Source of the DNA: Gloeophyllum trabeum ATCC 11539
Taxonomy: Eukaryota > Basidiomycota > Agaricomycetes > Gloeophyllales > Gloeophyllaceae
DNA: 64,000 nucleotides
NCBI RefSeq assembly: GCF_000344685.1
Contig: NW_006920411.1
Span: 3,079,308 to 3,143,307, forward strand
Direction: 5' to 3'
The notes below the pieces were generated by a model, which saw only the letters and a list, made by a program, of their open reading frames with translations, searched no databases and had not been told where the DNA came from. Below are positions 1 through 11,432 of the stretch, piece after piece (position 1 is the first letter of the stretch; each line of letters begins with the position of its first letter). The position numbers and the translations under genes were made by a program.

Positions 1-764
1 TGCATTTTGCAGCATATACCCTTGGACATAGGTGAGTATTCGCATATCTGGACATTGTATCCGCATATCTGAACGTTGTATATGCATAGAGGGGCATTTA
101 ACACGAGACAGCATGTAATAGCAATATGCTATGAATTTATCGTATTTTTTTGAGGCTTTATACGGTGCGATCGGCCGCCGCCGTTGAGCACAGTGAGCAC
201 GACATTCCTGACGGCGACGACGCTCGATCGGAGCGTGTAAGTGGCGGCGCATACATGTCAAATCCATCAAACGAATTTTGTGTATTTAATGAGATTTATT
301 CCATATTTTTACGACTACATACAAATGCTACAGCCATGCTCATCGTCGGCGACAACGACGACAGGCCTAAAGCGGGCGGCGACAACACGCCGGGCGCCGA
401 CGCTGGCGTTGTCACCTGACCCGTGGCGGTACACCCTAGGGTTGGGGTTTGCTACCAGACTTCTACCCGGACCGCGGCCGGAAGCGGCAAGGGCATGGTG
501 GTCGACGGGGAAGACAGCGAGGACGGGGTGTCGAGCAGAGTAGCGGACGGCCTTATTATACTAGTGTAGGCGGTGACGTGTACTGTATGTAGACCGATGC
601 TCGAGCGTTGAAGTCAAGGGGGACGAGGTGGGGTACCCAGGGGGGGCGTTCAGGTGGGGTGGCAAAATAAGGTTTTCAAGACCCCTTGGTCTCGCGTCTT
701 GGGGCGTAGTCCCAAGTCTAAGGAATCTCGCTTTTGGTGTCACTCGGGTGCTATTTCATTTCAC
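1..764. other. gene-free left edge
   Basis: No reading frame here resembles a protein and no splice-consistent gene could be built. The only local structure is a direct repeat of 20 bases at 41-60 and 62-81 (CGCATATCTG followed by a slightly diverged half, two mismatches). From about 640 on the sequence becomes G-rich and leads into the repeat copy that starts near 765. Confidence 0.5.
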
Positions 765-952
765 TTTGTGGGTCCACATGTAGCCTAAATTTAGGAACTC
801 TTGTGGTTCAGAAGGCCAAGACGCAACATAGGCGGTGGCACTTCAAGGGCACAAGGGTACTTCGTTCCGCGATAGGTCGTCGATGGGTACGATAAGAAAT
901 GCTGTGAAACGTGAGACCCCGGTTCCCTGATCTCGGGGGCCCGGGCGAAAGG

Positions 953-959
953 TATAAAG
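953..959 (+). promoter_or_regulatory. TATA-like box of plus repeat copy
   Basis: TATAAAG lies directly after a GC-rich GGGCCCGGGCGAAA stretch. The same arrangement (GGGCCCGGGCGAAA then TATAAAG) is found on the minus strand at 12849-12843, so the promoter-like block is conserved between the copies. Confidence 0.55.
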
Positions 960-1130
960 AGGGTGGGTGGTGTGCCACCGTTCCACCAGGGCCCCTCGTC
1001 CCCTCCCCCCACCTCTTCTACATTTCTCCCATCCGATCTCTTCGGACTAGTCCTGCTTCCCCTTACTTACCTTTGCTTTGCCGTTTTACCTCCTCTCGTC
1101 GACCTTCGGGAGGGTCTATTCAATGTCAAG

Positions 1131-1234
1131 GTGAGTGGAGTCCACATCGTATCTACTTTTACCCGTGTGGCGAGGCCATTATCTCTGCCAGTCGCGTCCC
1201 AAGATACGTTGTACTGACTATTCGGTTGCAACAG
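1131..1234 (+). other. conserved intron in repeat copy
   Basis: Donor GTGAGT follows TCAAG, a TACTGAC branch-point-like motif lies near 1212, and the acceptor GCAACAG precedes CCGTTCAAGTCTTC. The minus copy has the same donor, the same TACTGAC motif and the same acceptor context at 12672-12571, with nearly the same length (104 against 102 nt). Conservation of the splice signals suggests the repeat was transcribed and spliced. Confidence 0.55.
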
Positions 1235-2237
1235 CCGTTCAAGTCTTCCGAAATCCTGCCTCCAGCAGCGCGCCACATCAAGTGCCAACCACAATCAAGA
1301 CCCTCTGGTCCTCAACGTCATACATAAAGACCCTCAAGACCTCACAAGACCCCTCGGACGCCTCCCAGGATTTTCGGACGCCCTTCAAGAGTCGAGATGC
1401 TCCTCAAGCATCCCCTTCAAGTGTCTCCGACGGCTCATCAAGTATCTTTGGTGACTGTCTGTTCTTGTGGCTCAAGGCAATCTTCAAGATGTTCCGCGGA
1501 CATTCAAGACTCTCGGAGACCTTCAATGCTCCTTTCAAGACATCCGTGGACCCTCAACATCTTCAAGACCTGTTGGCCGTCCCTCAATACTCTCTCCATG
1601 ACCATCTGGCGCTCCTCAAGGTAAATCAGGACATTCTTCAAGCATTACGCGCTCCCCAAGACAAATCAAGACATCCTTCAAGCATTACTTCAAGCGTCTC
1701 CCGCGGCTCATCAAGAACCTACTCTCGTGTACCTCTAGCTTTCCTCTTATACACCCCTCTGCTTTGTTCAATAATATCTCTGGCTTGGCTGTTTCTCCAT
1801 GGTTACGTGCTGGACTTCAAGGTAATGCAAGAGCGCCGAAAGCAGGAAGGTCAAGAGCCGCAAGCGCCCAGTTTATCAACTATCAACCAGTCAACGATCA
1901 AGTCCTCCTGAACACCGTCATTCGGGCAAGATTTCGTTTCTCTCACCACGATTTGACCGTCGTTTCTTCCACAGCCCCATGACCCACCGCTTGTCATCCA
2001 TGATTTGGGTGCTACGCTTGGTACGTGCTAGCTGCTTGTCTTCTACACCGTCTTGACCTCAAATATCTGCTTCAAGTCAACGCCACGAGCACCATCTCCG
2101 CCACGGTCATCGTCTCAATTGGAGTCAGTGTGACGGGACTCACTTTCCTGCACTGCGTATTGCCGTATATCCTTGGACTCGGAATAAACGATACGAGAGA
2201 TTCTTCGGAATACTCTACTCCATAATTTTTTCCTTAT

Positions 2238-2257
2238 CATTCTCCTTCGGGAGAATG
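2238..2257 (+). ncRNA. C(UUCG)G hairpin, copy 1
   Basis: CATTCTCCTTCGGGAGAATG forms a perfect 8-bp stem capped by a UUCG tetraloop closed by C-G, the classic extra-stable RNA tetraloop. The same element recurs at 10205-10186 and 11432-11413 on the minus strand. Calling it part of an RNA is inference. Confidence 0.5.
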
Positions 2258-2367
2258 GCATATCTTTCTCCATCTTCTCGTCATGGTCGGTGTCGGCGTG
2301 AAAAGAGCAAGTATAGGCTACCATATGTGAGTACCTCATGTTCATCAAGAGCGTTGAGCTCTGGAGA

Positions 2368-2384
2368 CCGTCGTTGGCCGACGG
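2368..2384 (+). ncRNA. second conserved hairpin, copy 1
   Basis: CCGTCGTTGGCCGACGG is a 6-bp stem with a 5-nt loop, 110 nt downstream of the UUCG hairpin. The minus copies have the same hairpin at the same distance. Confidence 0.45.
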
Positions 2385-3800
2385 ATGAATGCTGCTAATG
2401 TGTCTTCGACCTTTCGAGCGTCGGACATTGTCCAGACTGCCCTCCTTCATCCGGGTCTAATAGCGGGTCGTCAGGCGTTTCTCTATGCCACCATTCAATT
2501 GATCGCTGGCGACGTCTTCTGCCATGGCAAGACCTGCGCCGCATGCTCTCTGCTAGGATCTCTTCTATGGTGTATACTGACGACGATCTGCTTGTGGATT
2601 GTTTCATTCGCTCGCGCGGTTCAGGCATCCTGTGATTCCCACGTTGTGTCGACTCAGACTTTGGCTAACACCGAACCATGTTCTTCGGGTTCGGGGCCGT
2701 CAAGGCACTTCGCATACTCACAGGCTGGTCTTATGTTGGATTGGGGCAACCTCTTCAAGCTAGTCTGCCATTGTCGAGACCAGTTCAGTGGCTCTGGTTC
2801 TTCACTCGCACCGGTTTTCTACGGCCGTGCTTCTATCCCTGCCTTAGTCAGACCCAGTATCTGCTGGTCGTCAAGTTTTGGCTCTAATTGGATTCCGTGC
2901 ATTACTTTGCGGCACAAGGCCGTTCGCTCTTGCAATACTTAGCGCATGTGGCACACTATTGTTGTAAATCCTTCCCTTCGACTATGAAAAACATATGTGC
3001 GGTTCTTGCCACTGTGCCGGTGACCCTTCTCTTGGACGCCACCAGATATTCTTTGCCATCTAATCTCGCGTACTTTAGGCTCTCGCCAGCCCGCTTCCAG
3101 GCGTCCCCTCTATTCGTGCATCTATTGGCATTATCTGAACTCCTCCGGAATATGGTTGCGAGGGTCGAACGAGGGATCGAGTGCAAGTACTCCGCTTGGT
3201 AAGGTATATAGGCTCTAGTGATTGTCGGCTGCGTAACGCCATGGAGTGCTCTTCTCCCTCGCCTCGGTCTTGGATTGCTCTCGTTACTCCCTAGAGTATC
3301 GTGGCCCCTAAGGCTCTCGCCTCATGGGTTGTTCTCCAAGCTCCGATTATGCCTTCGAGGTTAAAACCCGGCCCAGCCACCTGTATTTTCGTCCGGCCGG
3401 TACTCGATGGCTCTCTCCGGTGTTACCTGCCGTGGCGTTTGACATGGCTTGTCTCGTTGCATCATACCTCTACCGCGGAATTCTGATACTATTCAAGTTG
3501 TTGTCTAGTCGACGCTTCTCTGCCTTGCCTTGGTTATCTGTGACTATCTTCCTTCAGATCGCGTCGCGTCCCAGTCTGCGATGGACGGTGGTGCACACCT
3601 TCCTCAATCCGTCAAGTCATACTTTATCTCAGCTTTATATAGTTAACACTCTGGCTTCTTTAGGTTCTCCTTTGTTCCCTCTCGTCTCAGCTTCAGTTTA
3701 TTCAGTCACATTGTCGTCAACCTTGCTCTGGCTGTTTCCTTGGGCATCGCCTCCCGACCCTCCAGAAATGGATTGTTTCAGGACTTCTCCGACTCCGAGT

Positions 3801-3848
3801 CGCAAAAACATTGTCCAGAAAGAGTCTTTCTGGACAATGCTTTTTGCG
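3801..3848. repeat. near-perfect 48-bp palindrome
   Basis: A 23-nt left arm starting CGCAAAAACATTGTCC is followed by one central G and a 24-nt right arm ending GCTTTTTGCG. The arms are fully complementary except for one bulged base. It lies in the downstream part of the plus repeat copy and would form a cruciform in DNA or a long hairpin in RNA. Confidence 0.75.
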
Positions 3849-4370
3849 CATCAACTCTCCATTCTGATTTGCCGGCCGTGTCCAGGTTTACCTTCCACCG
3901 CTTCTTTATGCAGCCATACTTGCCCAGAGGCATGTTTCTCGTCGGCATTACGAGCGACACTCACTGATGTCTCCTCTCCGCCTTTGGTCCTTCTCTGTTC
4001 CCTGCCTGTGTCGAATTCTAGCTGCGGTCTTATTGCCATGTCGTTGTATATTTCCCCAGACCTCGCACAGTCTGGTCCTCGTCTGGATCTGTGCTACTGT
4101 CTGCCTATGAAGATCGTACTGCTGTCTCGTCTGACTGCTAGCGCACGGAGCTTTCGCCGGCCATATGAACAAGGCGCCTATATGAGGGACGGTAGCCAAA
4201 CTCGTCGTTTTCCATCATCTTCGTACCTGTTCGGCATTCGGCCTAGGGTTTCATTCCCGCAAGCCTTAAGTTCGAGCATTCGTATAATGCTCCTCCTCGG
4301 CGCCACACGGCTGTGCTGGTCTGCTTCCACCTATTTGGACGCTAAACAGCTACCCCATGGCCAGTGATAA

Positions 4371-4876
4371 TGCGTACTTTCCTTGCTCTTGTTGATCGTC
4401 CTCCGTCCACTTTTCCACCTGTGTCAGTGTGTGAGTGTCACAATACCTGATGAGGGGGAGACAAACGGGTAGGGGCTCCACGAGAATGCTCAGTCCACGC
4501 AACAGTCCTTGCAAAGGGTTGTATACTACCTCTCCCGCTTGTCACCTCAACTGAAGTTGCTTTCGTGAGCTTCACTGCACCTCCTATGATGTTCAGCGGT
4601 AAGTTGATCCGACCGTTCGTGTCGGATCTCTATCTCATCGTACAAGTTCATATCAAATAATGTCAGCGTAACAATCCTAGTGTTCTGATTCCGCATAGGT
4701 ACCTGGAGAGAAACTGTCTATGGATGCAATTGTCTATAGGTGCCACCCCGATTAAAGATATGAAAGACTACCATAAGCACTGAGCATGCAGGACAGCAAT
4801 TGGCGAGCACGACGAGGAACAACATGAAATAAATAGATCCGCAATAGCGGTTCGCGAGTCCGCGCGATGTCGCTCA
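4371..4876. other. spacer between repeat copy and dNTPase gene
   Basis: No coding signal. It holds the 3' flank of the dNTPase gene, whose stop codon is at 4874-4876 on the minus strand. Confidence 0.4.
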
Positions 4877-7267
4877 TCGTTTCTTCGCTGGAGTCGCTTC
4901 GGTCTCGGCACCTGCATCCACACTAGTATCCGCCCTCGACCTCTTCCTCTTGTGCCCATGTGTAGGCGACTTGGGCACATAGTTCTTCGGGACCGTCGTG
5001 AAGTGGTTGATGTCCCGCACAGAGATCGTCCTCCCGGCGCTCAAGCCCATCCCAACTGGACCACTCTGTGACCTGCCGAACGACCTCACAGATGTCAAGG
5101 TCGAGGTGCTCGACGCACGCGGCGGCGTTTGGAAACCCGGCGTGACGGGGAGAGTAGCGTCCGATGGCGGAGGCGTACCTTCGCGGAAGCTGACCGAGAG
5201 ATCGCGGTCACCGCTCCATGTGGTGATTCCTGCGTTCGTGCCCGCTGCGGCTTGGGTGCGAGGGGCCGCTTCGCCAGCTGGATCCAGTTCTGGCATTTCA
5301 GCAAGGACGGCCCGGTATCCCGCTTGGACAATACCGAAGAACCTACACGTCACATATCAGCCCCATGGATGGCAGCAGCGGTAGGACGAAAACTCACCGC
5401 TCATCCTTGGTATAGACACGCAGGAGAACCTCGCCGAACACGCTTGGCATAAGCAGGGACACGTCTCCCGGACCAGCCGTTTCACAGCCTAAATGATCAT
5501 CAAGTATATTACGGATAGGCAAACAAGGTATCGACACATACGACCTGGATTGTTCTTCGAATAGAACTTGATACTGTCCAGTGGGTTCTTGTCTTTCATC
5601 CCATAATGCATCTTCGTCAGGTCGACAATGACCTGGCCGGGAGTGAGCTCGTCGAGCTCGAATGGTGCGTCCCGGCGGGGAGAGTCTGCGATGTCCACGT
5701 CGGAGTGCGGGCGGGGGGTGCTGGGCGAGTTGGTTAGATTCTTCGCGGCCTCCACGATCTTCTCGGGCGTGATGTGCTGCTCGCAGATGTCCTTGTACGC
5801 CCATTCAAACACTTTGTAGTCGACACATTTGTATAAATCCCGTGTGCGGATCCGGTCGAATATCGCCTGCGATTCCTTCAGTTCCTAAGTAGAGACAGAT
5901 CAGTACACCTGTCTGACACTAAAATTAACCACCGACCGGGTCTCGCGACATCTCGATCCGAGGCATGAGGTCATCGGTCAGGTAGACGTATCTTTCGGGA
6001 TCGAATACCTGCTCCGCGATCTTCATATGCGGCTCAGCTGCGAGCAGCGCGTCGATGATCATATACTCGATGGCCTTGGCTAGACGCCGATGCAATCAGC
6101 GCACCCCGGGAGACTTTATCTGACAAAAATACCCACCGGTTTTATGGTTGTATATCCGCTTGTGTAGACTGAAACGGGTGTAGCATAGTTCGTACAGTTG
6201 GTTGGCGTCTTTGATGTCGTAGCAAATCTGGTCGTCGATGACTCGTGCTGAGTGAATCAGTCTATTGGGATATGTGAATCAGCATGTTCGCCGATGTGTT
6301 TGTACTCAGCAGACCTTGTGAGGGAGATGTTACCTTTCTCGCCGATGGCATGCGAGTCGCGCGCAATGTAATCAAATCTATATGCAACACCAAAGCCATC
6401 AGAACCCGGGACAATACATGATAGGCGCTGCGCATACTTGTCGACGTCGATGCCGTTCCGCTTGTTTGCGACAATCTCAAACAAGAAGGGTTTCTCCTTC
6501 CCGCTACCCCAATTTCAATGACTGATACGCACAAATCACGAGCGCACTCACCCGCATCGCTTCGAATCTCCGGCGATGAGCGCCTTCACGAACTCGGCGT
6601 CTGCTTCTGAGATATCAATACGATTACTCGAGACCATATCATCGAACATCATCTCCGAGCCCTCCTCATGCGTCCATGTACTCCCTTCACTTATAACCGC
6701 TATCAAACACCGGAAAATAAGAAGAGAAGAGAGACGTACAGTGCCCTCGGGATGAACTGTCCGTCCCAAACATGACTCCAGGGGCCATGTCCGAGGTCGT
6801 GACATAGCCCTGCGAGCTCCACGCACTTGACGTCTCTGTCCGTAATTTCCAGTTCTGGTTGATGAGTTTGTAGATGTTCGGCCATCAGGCGAGCAAGGTG
6901 CGCCACGCCTGCATTAGGCGGAGTTGGAGCGATATTCTCTCGAAGTAACAGGTCATTTCGTACCTAAGCAATGCTCAAAGCGATTGTGCGATGCTCCCGG
7001 CCACACATAGTAAGACGTCCCAAGTTGCTTAATCATTCGAAGGCGCTGGAATTGCCGCCTGTCAAGACAGATGTCAGCTCAGCATCTCAACGTCGCCTCG
7101 CCCATACTGGCACGCACGTATCAATAAAAGCGCTGACTTTGGCGCATACAGAAACTAAGACGCGAGCGAATGGCTCTTAAATGCGATGGTAAGCCACGAT
7201 GCTAGGGACACGTACTGTAATCATGAATCGGATCCTTGAATCGCCGGACGGTGTTGCGCGAGTCCAT
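4874..7267 (-). CDS. SAMHD1-like HD-domain dNTP triphosphohydrolase
   Basis: Predicted to cleave dNTPs to deoxynucleoside and triphosphate and so limit the dNTP pool. About eleven exons join to a continuous SAMHD1 catalytic core: RFKDPIHDY at the start, [19 protein letters not shown], the metal site [33 protein letters not shown] (the conserved second metal Asp), [11 protein letters not shown], and near the end [14 protein letters not shown]. Start is ATG at 7267, exon 1 ending 7216; exons 2-5 are 7154-7118, 7058-6964, 6908-6740 and 6689-6552, then 6503-6438, 6377-, 6261-6137 and 6079-. No SAM domain precedes the core, which begins almost at residue 8; the C-terminal tail is low-complexity and carries a KRKRSR stretch that could be a nuclear signal. 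The gene lies between inverted repeat copies. Family assignment is firm; small 3' exon limits are less so. Confidence 0.9.
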
Positions 7268-7650
7268 CGCCGTCGCCGTCCTCAATGTCGACTGCGGCAT
7301 TTACAGTTATTCGGACTGCCTCGTGTCGAGGGCGTGTGCGCCACGGGACGCGTCGAAAGAGACAGCTGAAACACTTATGGCAGGCTCTATTCGCACGGGC
7401 GCTAACGCGTCTCCCTAATTTAGCGACAAAGGTACGACACGCGGTCACGTGCATTCGCCCTCGATGGCATCTGAATCCGCGCGTCACGCGTCCTCGTTAA
7501 CAATATTTCGGGTCTGCATAACTCTCACAATATCAAGTCGGCGCATACAAGTCTCCTTGCTAATCAGACGAAGAGGAGTTTATTGACAGCTCTATCAGAA
7601 CGTGTCGCCTCTGCACGAGGATACGCCAAAGATACGGGCAGAATCAAGCT
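7268..7650. other. 5' flank of dNTPase gene
   Basis: No gene seen. This is the probable promoter region of the minus-strand dNTPase, bounded upstream by the degenerate repeat array. Confidence 0.35.
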
Positions 7651-10057
7651 TCAAAGGCGACAGTGAGTAGGTCGATTTCTTAGCCTGGCCGGACACGACG
7701 CTAATGATTTAGAGGGGGTGACGGACAACAATACTATTCAGTAGCTTCAGCGACTTATACCGGGACTCCACGGCTCATATCCGCGAGAGACGGCGCGCAT
7801 AAGCAGCGGTCAGCACCACCGTGGTCAGCCACCACGATCAGTCAACCCTCACGATGCAGCATCACGCGGTAGTGTATTATTCCCAACTTGAAGACAGTAG
7901 AACATAACATGGGTCAGTGGCAAGATGGGAAAGAAGATATCCCTTCCCATTTCCCATCACGGCGTCCACAGTGATAGTTCACCGGGAAAGGGGAATGGGA
8001 AAAGGAAAGGGCTGGCTGACTATAGAAATTTGCTGGGGGCGTCGCTTCTGAAGAGTCTCCAGAGATATCCAGTCGTAGCGGTCTGAGCATTACGGGTGAC
8101 AAAAACAGTTTCCAAGCCAGGCTTGCTATGCGCTGAAGCGTGGAGCTGAACGACGGACCCAGTTCAGGTATCAGAGGAGGCGGAGCCGATAGTGTTTCTT
8201 TCGGAAGGCAGGTCATCTTGTTCAGGTTCTAAAGGAGTCGTCATGATAAGCAACCATAGATACCTGCCGCGTCGCAACCTCCCGTCGCTGGTCGTAGGGG
8301 TGGCGGGACTGGCTGAAGGTACACGCCCAGAAGTCGTAGTGACATGCTGACGCCAAGGAGTCATGGACCGGTGCAGCGCCCGTGGAAGATAGTCGCGGCA
8401 GTAGAATGCGCAAGTGAACTGAGTGTACTCCAGACATGTCGGCAAACCGGCGAGGAGGGGGAAAGGCTACGCGAGAGCTTCACGCGAAGATACACTGGTC
8501 ATCCGCTTGCGGCTCGAAGAGACAGAGTCCACCATCGAAGGGAGCGATCTTCGTCCATTCGGAGGTCGTTTGCCAAGGCACTCAACATAACTCGCAAGGC
8601 AGACTGGGAATCCTACCTGAATGCGAGCTGAGCACACGTGTAGCTATGAACCAACGAGGCTACAGGAAAGCAGGAAAGAGAGCGCTGTCCGGAGCGCGAG
8701 GTGGTGGGATACCCAAAGCGAGCACAGTAGATGCGTCATCGAGGGAGAGAACTTGAAGCAACAGGTGTAGTAACATCTGATTGACAGCCACAAGTTAGTT
8801 CTTACCTCTCAGTGGGGCCTGACAAGTCCGAAGTTGTCAAGTCCGCCTGCGCAGCTTGATAGTCGAGTGTGTAACGACGAAATGAACAGCGTAGGTATAG
8901 CCAGTAAGAAGAGCCGGTCCGCGTCTGTCGACGTTCACTGCCACCAAGGAAGCGCGCAGCTCACTTCACGCCAGAACGTGACCACCTTGCACGAACTGCA
9001 CGGGACCCCTGAAACGGTGACCCACTCCGCGAACTTGAGGAAGCCCGAACCGAACGTCCCAGTGACGGTTTCCAGAATGCAAGAGCGAAGACTAAGGCGC
9101 AGCCTGCGATGGTAAGACCTTCCGAGACGAACACGAGAGTCGATTACATGGAGGATCCCAGGGGTCCCAAGAGAGATCCAGCTTAAGCAACGAAAGAAGA
9201 GAGCACCTGGCGGAGACAGCAGATCAGAAGATTCAAGGCAAGGCGTGAACCACGCACTTCAAGTTGATGCAGAGGAGAGTACTTGTCGGAGCACAAAGAT
9301 ACAGAAAAGACAGCGAGACCAAGATGACACACAGGCTATATTCCCAACAACAAAGTATCATCCATGGGTGATGGGATCGCCGACCTGCTCGCAAAGCATA
9401 TCCACGTACAGCCGTAACAGTTGAACCGAATTATCCAGAGACACAGTGTGAGTGCCTCGCCACGGACAAGCAAGGTGCGCACGATGCGTTAGAACTAATG
9501 CTTCACAACGGGCAGGTAGCACGATCGGTTTCAAGTCGAAGAGGCACCCCCTTCAAAGTTCGGGACAAAAGCACGACCATAGTGAACAAAACAAGTGCAG
9601 GAAGGCCACGGTTACGGGGCAAGTCTTCATAGCGACGTAGTATTTTGAAATAGTCGAACAAGATTCCTTTCAATCGAGGACTGAAGGAAGAGAACACGAT
9701 GTCATACCCGACCGAGATCGTGTGGCGGAGTGCCTTGAGAGCGCCCAACCCGAAGGCCTCCTTTACGGTGCGGCATTATAGCAAGTCGGCCACGGTAAAC
9801 CAGTATTGCGGGTACCAACGAGTGAGAACGACAGAAGAGCATCACCAGTACCAACCGAGTGAAGCATCCGAGAGGAATGACTTCCGCCGAGCTCCGCAAG
9901 CTTAAGGGACGTCCAGCCAGAGGGAGTATTGGCATGCGGTGGCACAGGGAAGCGACCAGGGAGGGAAAAGCGCCGGAATGGACCAAGATACAAACAACAG
10001 CAGGCGTCTTCCACGACATAGTGGCCTCAATAAACGGGACTCTTCAGCTGCACCCAT

Positions 10058-10074
10058 CCGTCGGCCAACGACGG
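10058..10074 (-). ncRNA. second conserved hairpin, copy 2
   Basis: Minus-strand CCGTCGTTGGCCGACGG, identical to copy 1 and about 112 nt downstream of its UUCG hairpin. Confidence 0.45.
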
Positions 10075-10185
10075 TTCTGCGAAGAGCACAAGGCTCTCAT
10101 AAAAGAATGGGCGACACTCACCTCCACGTTATCCTTACTCGCCCCCCGCACCCCCGATCATAACGAGAAGATGAAAAAGATGTGC

Positions 10186-10205
10186 CACTCTCCCGAAGGA
10201 GAATG
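10186..10205 (-). ncRNA. C(UUCG)G hairpin, copy 2
   Basis: Minus-strand reading CATTCTCCTTCGGGAGAGTG. Compared with copy 1 one A has become G, turning a U-A pair into U-G, so the stem is kept. Confidence 0.5.
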
Positions 10206-11281
10206 TATGGAAAAAATTATGGAGGAGTATTCCGAGGGATCTCTCGAGATCGTTAGATCCGAGTCTCGAAAGACTACGGCGATATCCAGTGCAGGAAAGT
10301 GAGCCCCGTCGCACTGACTCCTTTGAAGAGGATGTTCGTGGCGTTGGCGTAAAAGAGATGTGCGAAGTCAAGTCAAGGCAAGGGGACGAGACGAGTCACT
10401 AGAACGTACCCAAACATAGCGCTTATGATCCTTTCTCGGGAACAGGTGGTGATAGGCCGTGAAAGAAAAGGTGGTCAAATAGTGGAGAGAGGAGCGGAAT
10501 CTTGCCCGAGCAATGACGGTAGCGTGGTTGATGATCGACCGGCCCTTACGCTTCTTGACTCTTAGAGTCTAGTATTCCCTTGAAGTCCAGCATGGAGCAG
10601 AGAGACCATCGACGGTCGACCAACAGACAAGCGAGATAATATTCAATTGAAACGGAACGGAGAGACGTAAGAGGAAAGCTAGAAGTACACCAGCCCAGAT
10701 ACTTGATGAGGCGTCGAAAACGCTTAAAGAATTAAGGAGGGTCTTGAAGGGGATCGAAAGGCGACCGGGGCCTTGAGGAAAATTCTTGAGGTACGACCAA
10801 GGAGTTTTGAATAGAGTTCTTCACGGTCCGCCTAGGGTCCTGAAGATTGTTTTGAGGGCCAGCAGAGAGCCTTGAAGAGTGAAGGTCCGAGTGGGGCCAT
10901 GAGAGGGCTCCACGGTGGTTTTGAAGATCCTCTTGGGCAAGCCGGAGGAACGGACAGTCGCCCAGAGAGAAGCCGTCAGAGACACTTGATGAGCCGCTGG
11001 AGACACTTGGACGTGCTTAAAGAAAGACTTGAGGTTTCTTGATGACGGCCGAGTGTCTTGGAGTGTCTGGAAGAGCATCCAAGCGTCTTGCAGTGTAGAC
11101 TTGAGGACCAGACGGTCTTGACTCTTACGGGAGAATCTTGACACGACGACAAACGGTGGCACAGCAGGGCTACGCAAGAGAGACAACGAGAGAAACGCAA
11201 AACCGTAACAAAGGAGGGAGGCTGAAATGTCGGGCACTCCAGAGATCATGAGCTCGTTAGAAGCTCGTCAGCAGCACCCAT

Positions 11282-11298
11282 CCGCCGGCCAACGACGG
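11282..11298 (-). ncRNA. second conserved hairpin, copy 3
   Basis: Minus-strand CCGTCGTTGGCCGGCGG. One A-to-G change relative to copy 1 turns a U-A pair into a U-G wobble, preserving the stem. It lies 115 nt after the UUCG hairpin. Confidence 0.45.
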
Positions 11299-11412
11299 CC
11301 CTCAAATAGCTCAGCGCTCTCGACAAATACAGAAATTGCTTACTTTGCACCACTCTGCAACCACCCATGGCCAGTACGTCCTTTCATGGCAGTGACCCAA
11401 AAAAAGGTGTGC

Positions 11413-11432
11413 CATTCTCCCGAAGGAGAATG
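11413..11432 (-). ncRNA. C(UUCG)G hairpin, copy 3
   Basis: Minus-strand CATTCTCCTTCGGGAGAATG, identical to copy 1 although the surrounding sequence has diverged clearly. Confidence 0.5.

Larger units (their letters stand above)
765..4370 (+). repeat. degenerate repeat-family copy, plus orientation
   Basis: From 765 the sequence matches the reverse complement of the region ending near 13035, starting with a shared CTTTGTGGGTCCACATGTA. Homology covers a TATA-like box, a short 5' exon, an intron, a long TCAAGA-rich stretch (about 1240-1900), and a segment with two hairpins (2238-2384). Beyond 2384 the match to the minus copies is weaker, so the 3' end is a guess; an open frame at 3324-4367 has no recognisable protein features. 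Open frames of the copies do not correspond to each other, which argues against a coding element. I do not recognise it as a named transposon family; a decayed non-autonomous or retroviral-like element, or a multicopy noncoding gene, are the alternatives. Confidence 0.6.
7650..11226 (-). repeat. degenerate repeat-family copy A, minus orientation
   Basis: Read on the minus strand, this copy begins near 11226 without the TATA/5'-exon block, enters the TCAAGA-rich stretch (11130-10740), then a segment related to 1710-1830 of the plus copy, the UUCG hairpin (10205-10186) and the second hairpin (10074-10058). Homology to the plus copy fades below about 9700, so the lower limit is uncertain. It follows copy B directly, making a tandem pair. 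No conserved protein; a short GDGIADLLAK-like string near 9358-9399 on plus is too isolated to be called an RNase H relic. Confidence 0.5.

Noticed and set aside
1135..1911. 258-codon frame over the TCAAGA-rich stretch
   Set aside because: It reads through the conserved intron acceptor and has no counterpart in frame or sequence in copy B; a by-product of the repeated word.
3324..4367. 347-codon open frame in the plus repeat copy
   Set aside because: Composition is Leu/Ser/Pro-rich without domain, the minus copies have no equivalent frame, and it spans the palindrome; probably a chance frame in a C/T-rich strand.
9358..9399. RNase H-like GDGIADLLAK string
   Set aside because: Ten residues with stops close by and no other RNase H motif; could be chance.
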